From: Sipunculus nudus
Taxonomy: Eukaryota > Annelida > Sipuncula > Golfingiida > Sipunculidae
Direction of reading: 5' to 3'
DNA: 64,000 nucleotides
NCBI GenBank assembly: GCA_026874595.1
Contig: CM049314.1
Span: forward strand, 12,826,729 to 12,890,728
In this document: piece by piece, positions 36,579 through 48,685 of the stretch
Numbering within the stretch: the stretch's first letter is position 1
Layout: each line of letters starts with the position of its first letter
Translations under genes and position numbers: made by a program
The notes under the pieces: model-generated
What the model saw: only the letters and a program-made list of their open reading frames with translations
Database searches by the model: none
What the model was told of the DNA's origin: nothing

Positions 36579-36726
36579 ATGAAATAAAAATTATTTGAAC
36601 CAGAAAAAAACTCCAAAATTAAACTTTCACATATAAAAATGGTCATCTGAGTGATGCTTATAAGACACTAATACTCTTTTGTATATAAAAGACTCACCCT
36701 TACTCTGTACCTTTATCTCATTTCAG

Positions 36727-36924
36727 TGCCAAATGAGATAGATGCTACCCAGGCAGAAAAAAAATTGGCTGAAGCATAACTCAGAGCCAAGGCATATGGT
36801 GCATACTTATATGGCTGATACCAGGCAGGCTCAAATCAATTGGATTCATGGTGAGGAACAACCATCAGTTGGTGAGATTCTCCAGGCCTACCCCAGATAC
36901 GCAGACCCAAGTGGCTTTGTATGG
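36727..36924 (+). CDS. Exon 6 of the SAMD3-like gene, +1 shift in an A8 run
   Basis: The acceptor is CATTTCAG and the donor is TGG|GTAAGT. Entered with two bases (giving Val with exon 5), it reads VPNEIDATQAEKK up to the A8 run at about 36760-36767. After that the family-like sequence lies one frame over: NWLKHNSEPRH, TRQAQINWIHG, then SVGEILQAYPRYADPSGFVW. The WLK...R-x-x-WI...I-x-x-YPR-x-x-D pattern is that of SAMD3-like proteins. With one A fewer the exon would be open and leave in phase 0, as the next exon needs. A homopolymer error or a true one-base insertion both fit. Confidence 0.8.
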
Positions 36925-37146
36925 GTAAGTATAAATTAAACCAGGCGAGCTACAGCAGTCCTGTATGCCTGAATGTTTTGTATCTTTAACTTACAGCTAA
37001 AAATTAAAAAAAAAAACTCATTTAAGTTTTCTAGCTTTGATTAAGCTGCCACTCTTGCTGTCTAAAATTATTCTTAGAACAGTTTTCAGTTGATAGCCTT
37101 ACTTTGGTACATTTCTGATTTGTGAACATGAACATGATTTTTGCAG

Positions 37147-37360
37147 ATCGATGAGGATTTTGAGATGATGTATGGTGAAGCAGCAGGCAGTTTCACTGGA
37201 AAGTGGGAGGTGGTTGCACGTAACTTGTTGCAGATTATAAAGCTTGACTGCAAGGACAAGCATGCTGCCAATCTCCTAGCAGAACTGTACGACCCAGGGA
37301 TGACACTTGGTACAGAGGGGGATGTAGATCTCATGGAGGATGAATACTCTCCATCTCAGG
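37147..37360 (+). CDS. Exon 7 of the SAMD3-like gene
   Basis: It follows TTTTTGCAG and ends CAG-G|GTTAGT with one base of a split Glu codon. It encodes IDEDFEMMYGEAAGSFTGKW, then a helix ending in an acidic tail (DVDLMEDE). The I-x-x-DF-E-x-x-x-G...F-x-x-KWE pattern is conserved in the family. The frame is intact, and the phase matches exon 8, more than 13 kb downstream beyond the nested repeats. Confidence 0.8.
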
Positions 37361-37523
37361 GTTAGTTTGGCTTTTGAAATATTATAACCAAGTGTGCTTT
37401 GTCTGGTTGTTCCTCAATCAGCAAAAAGGATTAGATGTAAAGAGCATAACAGTCTTAAGGTCTTCACACTGTTTTAATGTTTAGAGCATGATCTTTTGGT
37501 TCAAATGGTTTCTTTACTAACAG

Positions 37524-38497
37524 TTTTTAGCTCAGCTGACTGAAAGTCATCTGAGCTATAGCGATCACTCTTTGTCCGTTGTCCATCCGTCCATCTGTCT
37601 GTCTGTCCGTCCATCCGGCTGTCCCTTAACAGGGCACTAATTGTAACTGCTGGACCTGGAATCTTCTTACTTGACATCCATCGAGGTCCATAAAAGATTT
37701 CCTTGGAAACTTGAAATTAGGTCACTGTGACCTATATCCTCTGAGTTACGCTGCTTAAAAGCACCCCCTCCCATCCCCCAGAATAATTAAAAATTTGATA
37801 CACAAGCTCCAGAATCTGAATAACTAATGCAGTGACCTCCATGAATGGTTGCAGACATATTGATCATAGCGTGTTTCATCAGTTCCTGCTGACTGGTGGC
37901 GCTACCTGTATTTTTTTCGATTTTTACACATTTTTTTCTCCATTTTTGAGATCTTGAAGGATGTGGTCATCCGTTAGTAGGGCACAAACCATCACTGTTT
38001 GAGTTAAAGTCGTCTTACTTGACAGCCTGAGAGGTCCATGTAAAGTCTTCATGGAAACCTGAAATAGGGTCTCTGTTATCCATATCCTGTGAGCTATGGG
38101 GGTCAAATGAAGCCCCAAGAATGATTAAGAATGTGAAACAAAAACTACAGTGTCTCAATAAATGATGCACTGATTGTCATGATGTTTTGCATGTTTATAG
38201 ATCATGGATTGTTTGATCAGGTCCTGCAGAATGATAGTGCCCCCTGTATTTATTTTTTTTTTTATTTTTTACACATTTATTCTCTATTTTTGAAGTTCAT
38301 CTGTTAACAGAGCACAAACGATCTGTGTCAGGGTATCTTTGAAGTTGCTGGTAGGCCTATAATCTGTTTGGAAAATTTCATTTGGAAACAACGTCACTGT
38401 AACCTCTTTCTAAATACATGCATGATTTCCAGCACTCTTAGAGTCATTCTACTTGGTTCCTTAATTCAGCCGAGCGTCATGGCCCATGGGCCATTAG
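37524..38497 (-). mobile_element. Palindrome-ended element, short, minus orientation
   Basis: The reversed hairpin end TTTTTAGCTCAGCTGACTGA is at 37524, with GTCCATCCGTCCATCTGTCT beside it. The reversed other end TCATGGCCCATGGGCCAT finishes near 38497. The core holds degenerate reversed 337-bp units (CTGACTGGTGGCGCTACC at about 37890). Confidence 0.8.
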
Positions 38498-38926
38498 TTT
38501 AACAAGATACACAGTTTTGTCTCAGATGACCAACAGCAAATCCTAAGACTTAATTTCCATTTTCCTACTCTATCCAACTTCCTTCTCCACACTCTCCTGT
38601 TGGCTTCCTATTTTTCATCTCAGTTATTGTCTGACTGATGTACAACTGCTTTGGTTAGTCTTTTAAGCATTCTTTTATGGTTACCTAAATAGTTGTTAGT
38701 AACACACACTAACAGGACTTGCATGCATTGGTGACTTGAACAAAAAACAAGTGACCCATGGGTCATGACGCTCAGCTGACTGGGAAGAGATTCACAAAAG
38801 GAAATTTTATCATCAGAATGGTAGATACCCATTCAACTGAAGCATCAAACAGACTAACCAACAGGCCAAGGTTTAGTCTGTATTTATATATCTGAAAAAT
38901 AGAGAAAAAATGTGTAAACTTTAAAA

Positions 38927-39982
38927 ACTAGAATACGGGTAGCCGACAAGTGACTACGTGTATCTGCCAAAATCAGAGTGATGTGAGGCATGGATTGAGT
39001 GGCAAGGGGAAACAGAGTGAGGTATGTTGCAAATTAGCATGGATGTCTGCAGCCTAAATGTGAATGTAGGTTGTGCAACCTACCACAAATCCAGAAAGCT
39101 GTCCAAGTTGTATACATATGCAAAATTTTAGGCAGAAAAGTCAAACCACTACATGGACATGAGTGATTTTAGCCCACGGCAGACAAACAGACAGACGCTG
39201 TGCAAAAATGGTTGCAGTTTTGTGTATGATAAAAACCTATGTGAGATCTAAACACAAGCACAATTTTGGCCCAATCGGTCAAATGGTTCCTGAGATATTA
39301 GCTTGGATGTGTGCAGCGTTAACTAGAATGTAGGTGGCGCCACCTGTCATAAAATCAAGAAAGCTATCCAGGATGTATAAACCTGCAAAATTTTAGGCAG
39401 TTATGTCAAACCACTACAGAGAAATGAGTGATTTTAGGCCATGGCAGACCAACAGACAGACGCTGTGCAAAATGTGCAAAAATGGTTGTAGGTGGCCCCT
39501 CCAGTTTTGTGTATGATAAAGACCTATGTGAGATCTATACACATGCAAAATTTTGGTCCAATCGTTCAAACGGTTCCCGAGATATGAGCTTGGATGTCTG
39601 CAGCATAAACTAGAATAAAGGTGGCGCCACCTGTCATAAAATCATGAAAGCTATCCAGGATGTATAAAACTGCAAAATTTTAGGCAGATATGTCAAACCA
39701 CTGCCAAGATGTGAGAGACTTTATTGCACGGCAGACAAACAGACCGACGCTGTGCAAAAATGGTTACAGGTGGCGCCACCATTTTTTGTGTATGTTATAG
39801 AGCTATCCAAGGGCTACATAAGTATAAATTTTATTTCCTGATCAGTCAAACGGTTGTCGAGATATGAGCTTGGAAAGCTGATAAAATCAAGTCCCAGAGG
39901 AGCTCTCTGGAAACGAACGCGGCAACGGCAGAGGAACCCGGTCAAAAACATAGTATCCACAAAACTTCGTTTTGGCGGGTAC
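38927..39982 (+). repeat. B-type block inside the outer element
   Basis: It runs from ACTAGAATACGGGTAGCC to a hairpin GTATCCACAAAAC...GTTTTGGCGGGTAC (39953-39982). It is flanked on the left by the A-rich tail of a 337-bp unit and on the right by the start of the next one, so it appears inserted between them. A free-standing copy exists at 50994-52530. Confidence 0.75.
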
Positions 39983-40654
39983 AAAAATACAGGTGGCTCC
40001 ACCAGTCTGCAGAAACTAATAAAAACACTTACAAACATCAATATCCATGCAAAGAATCATGGTGATCTCCCAATTAGTTGTTCAGATACTTCAGCTTTTG
40101 TATCAAATTGTCCATTATTCTGAGGGATACTTCGGAGTCCTATAGCTTGAAGGATATGGGTAACAGAGACCTAATTTTAAGTTTCCACAGGCACTTTTCA
40201 TGGGCCTTCTTGCATGACAAGAATGAAGATTCTAGGTCCAGTTGTTGCGATTTGTACCCTGTTGACAGATAACCACATCTTTAAAGGTATCAAAAAAAGA
40301 GAAAAAAAATCGTAAAAATTTGAAAAAAATAGAGGTGGCGCACCCAGTCTGCAGAAACTGATGGAACAGGTCATGATCAATATGTATGCCGAAAATCATG
40401 ACCATCAGTGTTGTAGTTATTGAGATACTGCAGTTTTTGTATCAAATTTTCCATTATTCTGGGGGGTAATTTGGAGCCATACAGCTTAAAGAATATGGGT
40501 AACAGAGACCTAATTTCAGGTTTCCATGGAGACTTTTCATGGGTCTCCCTGTGTGTCAAGAATGAAGATTCTAGGTCCAGTTTTAATGATTTGTGCCCTG
40601 TTAACAGATGTTCATAACTTTAAAGGTCTCAAAAATAGAGAAAACATTCGTTAA

Positions 40655-43600
40655 CAAGTGACCCATGGGTCATGACGCTCAGCTGACTGGGAAGAGATTC
40701 GCAAAAGGAAATTTTATCATCAGAATGGTAGTATATACCCATTCAACTGAAGCATCAAACAGATTAACCAACAGGCCAAGATTTAGTCTGTATTTATATA
40801 TCTCAAAAATAGAGAAAAATGTGTAAACTTTTAAAACTAGAATACAGGTAACCGACAAGTGACTACATGTATCTGCCAAAATCAGATAGTGAGGCATGGA
40901 TTGAGTGGAAAGGGGAAATAGAGTGAGGTATGTTGCATATTAGCATGGATGTCTGCAGCCTAAATGTGTATGTAGGTTGTGCCACCTACCACAAATCCAG
41001 AAAGCTGTCCAAGTTGTATACACCTGCAAAATTTTAGGCAGAAAAGTCAAACCACTACATGTATATGAGCGATTTTTGCCCATGGCAGACAAACAGACAA
41101 ACACTGTGCAAAAATCTTTGCAGGTAACCCCTCCAGTTTTGTGTATGATAAAGACCTATGTGAGATCTAAACACATGCACAATTTTGGCCCAATCAGTCA
41201 AATGGTTCCTGAGATATGAGCTTGGATGTGTCCAGTGTTAACTAGAATGTAGGTGGCGCCACCTGTCATAAAATCAAGAAAGCTGTCCACGATGTATAAA
41301 CCTGCAAAATTTTAGGCAGTTATGTCGAACCACTACAGAGAAATGAGTAATTTTAGGCCACGGCAGACTAACAGACAGACGCTGTGCAAACATTGTTACA
41401 GGTGGCGCCACCATTTTTTGTGTATGTTACAGAGCTATCAAAGGGCTACATTTGTATAAATTTTATTTTCTGATTGGTCAAACGGTTCCCGAGATATAAG
41501 CTTGGATGTCATCAGAGTGAACGTGAACGTAGGTGGCGCCACCTGTCATAAAATCAAGAAAGCTATCCTGGATGTATACACATGACGAATTTCAGGTGAA
41601 TTAGTCAATTCACTGCAGAGATATGAGTGATTTTAACCCAAGGCAGATGAACAGATGGACACTGTGCAAACATGGTTACAGGTGGCGCCACCATTTTTTG
41701 TGTATGTTATAAAGCAATCCAAGGGCTACATTTGTATCAATTTTATTTCCTGATCGGTCAAACAGTTCCCGAGATATGAGGGTTTATGAGTGGAAACAGA
41801 CCCACAAATGGACACTGGATAGAGAGGAAAGGTCAGAGGTCAATGCAAATTGGTTAGGCACAAGTTCACATGTGACCCGATAATAGGTGTAAGTTTGGGA
41901 AAAATCGGTCCATTAGTCTACAAGGAGCTCTCTGGAAACGAACGCCGCCGCGGCGGAGGAACTCGGTCAAAAACATAGTATCCGCAAAACTTCGTTTTGG
42001 CGGATACAAAAAAATAGGTGGCTCCACCAGTCTGCAGAAACTAATAAAAACACTTAATGGTCAATATCCATGCAAAAAATCATGGTGATCTCTGCATTAG
42101 TTGTTCAGATACTTAAGTTTTTGTATCAAATTGTCCATTATTCTGAGGGATACTTCGGAGTCCTATAGCTTGAAGGATATGGGTAACAGAGACATAATTT
42201 CAAGTTTCCACAGGCACCTTTCATGGGCCTCCTTGCATGACAAGAATGAAGATTCTAGGTCCAGTTGTTGCGATTTGTACCCTGTTGACAGATAACCACA
42301 TCTTTAAAGGTCTCAAAGAAAAAAGAAAAAAATTCGTAAAAATTTGAAAAAAAAAATAGAGGTGGCACACCCAGTCTGCAGAAACTGATGGAACAGCTCA
42401 TGATCAATATGTATGCCGAAAATCATGACCATCAGTGTTGTAGTTATTGAAATACTGCAGTTTTGTATCAAATTTTCCATTATTCTGGGGGGGGGGGGTA
42501 TTTTGGACCCATACAGCTTAAAGAATATGGGTAACAGAGACCTAATTTCAAGTTTCCATGGAGACTTTTCATGGGTCTCCCTGTGTGTCAAGAATGAAGA
42601 TTCTTGGTCCAGTTTTTATGATTTGTGCCCTGTTAACAGATGTTCATATCTTTAAAGGTCTCAAAAATACAGAAAAATTTCTTTAAAAAAAACGAACAAA
42701 TACAGGTGGTGCCACCAGTCTGCAGAAACTTATGAAACACTCCATGATCAATATCCATGCAAACAATTATGGTTATCTCTGCATTAGTTGTTAAGATACT
42801 TTAGCTTTTGTATCAAATTTTCCATTATTCTGAGCTGTACTTTGGAGTGCCATAGCTCAAAGGATATGGGTAACAGAGACCAAATTTCAGGTTTCCATGG
42901 AGACTTATCATGGGTCTCCCTGTGTGTCAAGAACGAAGATTCTAGGTCCAGTCGTTACGATTTGTACCCTGTTGACAGATAACTACATCCTTAAAGGTCT
43001 AAAAAATGGAGAAAACAATTCGTGAACATTGAAAAATACAGGTGGCGCCACCAGTCTGCACAAACTGATGAAACATCTCATGATCAATATGTATGTCGAA
43101 AATCATAACCATCAGTGATGTAGTTAATGAGATATTGAAGTTTTTGTATGAAATTTTTGACTATTCTGGGGGGTAATTTTGGGCCCCATAGCTCGAAGGA
43201 TATGGGTAACAGAGACCTAATTTCTGGTTTCCATGGAGACTTTTCATAGGTCTCTCAGTGTGTCGAAAATGAAGATTCTAGGTCCAGTCGTTACGATTTG
43301 TGCCACGCTAACAGATGACAGCATCCTCAGAGGTCTCAAAAATAGAGGAAAAAATTGTAAAAAAACAAACAGTACAGGTGGCGCAAACCAGCCTGCAGGA
43401 ACTGATCGAACATCTCATGATCAATATGTATGCCAAAAATGAAGACCATCAGTGATGTAGTTATTGAGATATTGAAGTTTTTGTATGAAATTTTTTACTA
43501 TTCTGGGGGGTACTTTGGGGCCCCATAGCTCAAAGGATATGGGTAACAGAGACCTAATTTCTGGTTTCCAAGGAGATTTTTTATGGACCTCTCAGAATCC

Positions 43601-43728
43601 CAAGTTACAAGGTTCTAGGTCCAGCGGTTACGATTTGTGCCTGGTTAACGGACGGACAGACGAAAAGACGGACAACACACAAAGAGTGATCGCTATAGCT
43701 CAGATGACTTTCAGTCAGCTGAGCTAAA
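40655..43728 (+). mobile_element. First nested palindrome-ended element
   Basis: The left end CAAGTGACCCATGGGTCATG is at 40655 and the hairpin end at about 43728. Just inside the right end is a degenerate ACGG tract (43645-43675). Its internal order (GGGAAGAGATTC segment, B-type block, five 337-bp units) repeats that of the outer element, so the two are copies of one family. Confidence 0.85.
40836..42007 (+). repeat. B-type block inside the nested element
   Basis: Begins ACTAGAATACAGGTAACC and ends with the hairpin GTATCCGCAAAAC / GTTTTGGCGGATAC (41978-42007). Internal units carry GGTGGCGCCACC about every 140-150 bases. A CG-rich stretch (GCCGCCGCGGCGGAGG) lies at about 41944. Confidence 0.8.
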
Positions 43729-44077
43729 AAACCTGAACAAATACAGGTGGTGCCACCAGTCTGCAGAAACTGATGAAACACTCCATGATCAATATCCATG
43801 AAAACAATTATGGTGATCTCTGCATTAGTTGTTCAGATATTTCAGCTTTTGTATCAAATTTTCCATTATTCTGAGCTGTACTTTGGAGTGCCATAGCTCA
43901 AAGGATATGGGTAACAGAGACCTAATTTCAGGTGTCCATGGAGACTTATCATGGGTCTCCCTGTGTGTCAACAATGAAGATTCTAGGCCCAGTCCTTACG
44001 ATTTGTACCCTGTTGACAGATAACTACATCCTGAAAGGTCTCGAAAATAGAGAAAAAAAAATTGTGAAAATTTGAAA

Positions 44078-47000
44078 CAAATGACCCATGGGTCATGACG
44101 CTCAGCTGCCAAGCATGACCTGCGACATCATGGGCTGTGATTCACAACTAGTAAAATTGTTGCAGAACCTATATGCCAATTTTGTTTAAACTTTCTACAT
44201 TGCCATAAATTCTAATCATATATGTCTGGTTAAAACATAGTGAACTAGATATTTCTTGGCACCGCAGGTGCCAGAGTATCCCAAGACATAGTAGGCCCCC
44301 CACCCCCCTTTAAGAATAGGCCCCCATTTTTAGCAGCAAATACTGACACTTGGCAAGCAATTTTTGTTTCTTCCATCTATCAATCCACAATCTTTTTGAA
44401 GATGTTGGTCCTGTGACCTTGACCTTTGACCTCATGACCCAAAATTCAATTGGCGTCTTGCTTTTTCAATGGGACATATATAAGTCAAGTTTGAAATCTA
44501 TACATCAATAAAAGCAGGAATTATCATCCAGAAACTAATTTTTGGACAGATGGCTACTATGGCCTTGACCTTTGACCTTGTGACCCCAAAATTGATATTG
44601 ATCATCCACTTTTAAATATAAATCAATAGAAGTCTAGATTTATTGATGGGCCATATATAAGTCAGGTATGAAATCCATATATTAATCCAAGCTTGCATTA
44701 TCATCTCAGGAACTAATTTTTGGACATATGGCTCCTGTGACTTTCACCTTTGACCTTGTGACCTCATAATTGACAGGCGTCTTCCTCTATTGGCAGGGGA
44801 ACTGTATGTGCAAGATGAAATGTCTGAGATGAAATGTTTGGCTGAAAATGCATCTACATCTTTTTGAAGATGTGTCCTGTGACCTTGACCTTTGCCCTCA
44901 TGACACCAAAATCAATTCAGGTCTTGCTTTTCCAATGGGTCATATACAAGTCAAGTTTGAAATCCATACATCATTAAAAGCAGGAATTATCATCCAGAAA
45001 CTAATTTTTGGACAGATGGCTCCTGTGACCTTCACCTTTGACCTTGTGACCTCAAAATTGATAGGGGTCTTCCTCTATTGGCAGATGAACTATATGTGCA
45101 AGATGAAAGGTCTGAGATTAAATGTTTGGCTGAAAATGCATCCACAATCTTTTTAAAGGTGTGTCCTGTGACCTTGACCTTTGACCTCATGACCCCAAAA
45201 TCAATTGGAGTCTTGCTTTTTCAATGGGATATATATAAGTCAAGTTTGAAATCAATACATCAATAAAAGCAGGAATTATCATCCAGAAACTAATTTTTTG
45301 ACATATAGCTCCTGTGGCCTTGACCTTTGTTCTTGTGACCCCAAAATTGATATGGATCATCCACTATTGGCAAGTGAGCTATATATTCAAGATGGAAGAC
45401 CTTGAAAGTTTGGCTTAAAATGCATCCACAGTATCTTGTAAGATGCAAGTCCAGTGACCTTGACCTTAGACCTCAGGACCCTAGAACCTATAGGGTTCTT
45501 ACTTTAGTAGTGGGCCATACATAAGTCACGTTTGAAATCCATATGGCTATCAACACTGGAGATATCATAAGAGGTGTGTGATTTTCACCAAATATGGACA
45601 CATTAAAGGTCAAGGCCACTCTTATGGTGAAGGTCATGACCCAAATGTAAACAGACCTCATCCCATAGCCCATCTCTCTACATGTGCATAATATGAAAGA
45701 AATCTGTCCATTAGTTTTTGACTTACAATGCTTACAGTACTGTCAAGTGGCAATTATGGGGGTATTAAAAGGCGTAAAAACAAGAAAAGGATAATAGGTG
45801 GCGCCATCAGTTTCCGGTATATCACAAGGCTATCCTAGATCTTCGGTCACCTTAATTTTTAGACCAGTCCATGCAAGCTTACTTGAGATATTTAGAATTT
45901 GTGTTATTTTCAGCAATAATGGACCTATTCAAGGTCAAGGTCATTCTCCTAGCATAGGTCATGACCCCATTTTAAATAGGCTTCGTCCCCTTACCTTTAT
46001 CTATACAAATGTAAAGTTTGGAAAAAATCAGTGAAATATTTTTTGAGTTATCCCACTCACAAGGTTTTTCTGCGGCACAATGATGGTCTGAGGCAAAATG
46101 GATGGTTGTTGAGCTATCAGGAACTAATCCCACAGCTTGCTCGATACCTGTCAGTCTCAAAAGGAATACCACACAGGCCACACTTAAGATCAAAATATAG
46201 CAAAAGATCAGGGAAATTCATGCAAGAATTATTGTGAAACGGTTGCTTCCATATAAATTATTATTCAATACAAGTCAACTGTACTGAGCATTCATAAATG
46301 ATGGTCATATTTATTAAGAAATCTTTGACCCAATGCAAGATAACATTAATATACATCCCACTGCATTCACTTTAATAGATAGTTCTTGAGATAATATGTT
46401 CTAAAGGAATTTAAGGATGGCTTCCTGGTGGCCATATTGGATTTCTGACAGGTCGGAAATTGAACAACAAACATCCTCTAAAAGGGACCAAACATCATAA
46501 AAAAATCACAGAAACTGTCCTGGCAAAAGGATTTCTGAAATGGCTACCTGGCAGACATAATGGTTTTCTGACAAGTCTGACATTTGATATCACACATCCT
46601 CCAATAAGACACTAAACCTGTAGCAATAGCTTCAAAGAATTTAACAGTTATGAATGTCCAAAACAATTCAAAAGGCATGATCAGGTTGGAGAGCTCTCAT
46701 ATCAGATTTATGAACATGCAAATGTAAAAAGTGCAAGTCCAATTTGTTTAAATTATCAGCTTACTATTCAATGGGGTCAGCAGGGTAGGTAAACTGCAAA
46801 ACCTAAAAGAAAAGAAATGCAGAAAGCATCACTAAGAGTCTTGTAATCAAATAAAGCCATCCTAAATCCAGGTAAAGACCCACATATTATCAGAACAAAC
46901 ACTTGCTGGTATATCTGATGATTTGTATAATAATATTCAGATATCTAGAAAACTAAGTTTATTGCTATGATTCCATGATATAAACTGCAAAATGTTCCCA

Positions 47001-48363
47001 TCATTTTATAAATCAGTAGCTAAACCTTAACACTTAACTCTCATAGTCTTTATGCCTGGCCAAAGCATTCCGGCAACAGTGTTTTTGTTATGCACTAATG
47101 ATATATCCTTATCACTCCATGAGCTGATACAAAAGGGAGTCATATATCACAAGTGTCACTGACAATTATGGGCTCATAGTGAGATGTACCAGTTGTGAGT
47201 GCCATGGTTATATATACAAGAAAACATGAAAAATAGAGATGGTCTACAAAATAAGTTATTGTGAACATCCCTGACCTATGACCTTGGCCTTTTGCCCATA
47301 TATCGACTGGATTCTTTCTAAATGATGGGTAACTACTTACCACTTACATCTGGCCGGGTGTAATTACTTGGCAACCAATGAGTGAATAACTTAGACCTGC
47401 AACCTTTAACCTCCTGACCAGCTGACCTCAAAATCAATTAGTTACTTCTTCATGCAAAAAGACCCATAAATATGAAGTTTGAATCAAATTCAGTGATGCA
47501 TAGATGTGGCATATGTGAAAGACTGAAGGTTTGGGTTGAACAGTTTCACTTGAAATATGTTCACAAGCATTTAGAACAATATTGTGACCTTGAGCTTTGA
47601 CCTTTTGAACTCAACAGCAATAGGCTTCTTCTCCTATTGGTAGGCAAGCCATATATGACAGATGGAAAAGTATAGATTGAAAAGTTTGCCTTAAAATGAC
47701 TCCACGCAAGAAGAGGGTGCTGTGAACTTGACCTTTGACCTCAAAATCAACAGGTCTTTTCCCCTGTTGGCAGAGAAGCGATATCAGTGCTGAAAGGTTT
47801 GGAATGAAAGGTCTAGCTTGAAATGTGTCCACAACCTTTTCAAAGAAGTGGATCCTGTGACCCTGACCTTTGACCTTGTGACCTCAACATCTATAGGATT
47901 CTTCTCCCACTTAGAATGTGAGCTATATGTGAAAGATCAAAGAATTGGGATGAAAGGTTTGGCTAAAAATGCATCCTGAGGCTTTTCAAAGAAGTTGGTT
48001 CTGTGACCTTGACCTTTGACCTTGTGACCTCAAAATAATTATGATTCTTCCCCTGTTGGTAGGTGAGCTGTATGTGAAAGATGGAAGGTTTTGGATGAAA
48101 ATTTTGGCTAAAAGAAGTATTTCTGGGGGGTGCAAACACACCCCATAACTTCGAGAAAATAGGTTGCAGTGACCTAATTTCAGGTTTGCAAGGAGATCTT
48201 TTTAGAACCTCTAAGACTGCATAGGGTTCATGGCCCTAACCCCTACGGTTACGATTTGTGCCCTGCTAACGGCCGGCCGGCCGGCCAGACGGACAGACGG
48301 AAGGACGCCGGACAAAGAGCCATCGCTATAGCCCAGCATGACTGAAAGTCAGCTGAGCTAAAA
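44078..48363 (+). mobile_element. Second nested palindrome-ended element, core D
   Basis: The left end CAAATGACCCATGGGTCATG is at 44078; the hairpin end (slightly degenerate, GCCCAGCATGACTGAAAGTC) is at about 48363, with GGCCGGCCGGCCGG plus ACGG near 48270. The core is unlike the 337-bp type and consists largely of units with TGACCTTGACCTTTGACC. A 337-bp-like segment remains just inside the right end (48120-48260). Between about 46230 and 47280 the DNA has no recognisable unit. Confidence 0.85.
44400..48080 (+). repeat. Core D repeats with clustered TGACCT half-sites
   Basis: About a dozen units of 140-170 bp in two groups (44400-45480 and 47570-48080). Exact TGACCTTTGACCT occurs at 44420, 44566, 45175, 47729, 47864 and 48010; others differ by one base. 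The complement, AGGTCAAAGGTCA, is the DR1 pattern of nuclear-receptor sites. Whether any protein binds here is unknown. Confidence 0.85.
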
Positions 48364-48685
48364 ATACAGGTGGCACCACCAGTCTGCAGGTACTGATGAA
48401 ACACCTCTTGATCAATATGTATGCCAAAAATCATGACCATCAGTGTTGTAGTTATTGAGATGTTGCAGTTTGTTTTTATCAAATTTTCCATTATTCTGGG
48501 GGGTTATTGGGAGCCCCCCATAGCTCAAAGGATATGGGTAACAGAGACCTTATTTCAGGTTACCATGCAGACTTTTTATGGACCTCTCAGTGTGTCAAGA
48601 ATGAAGATTCTAGGTCCAGTCTTTATGATTTGTGCCCTGTTAACAGCTGTTCACATTTTTAAATTCGTAAAAAATTGAAAAATTC

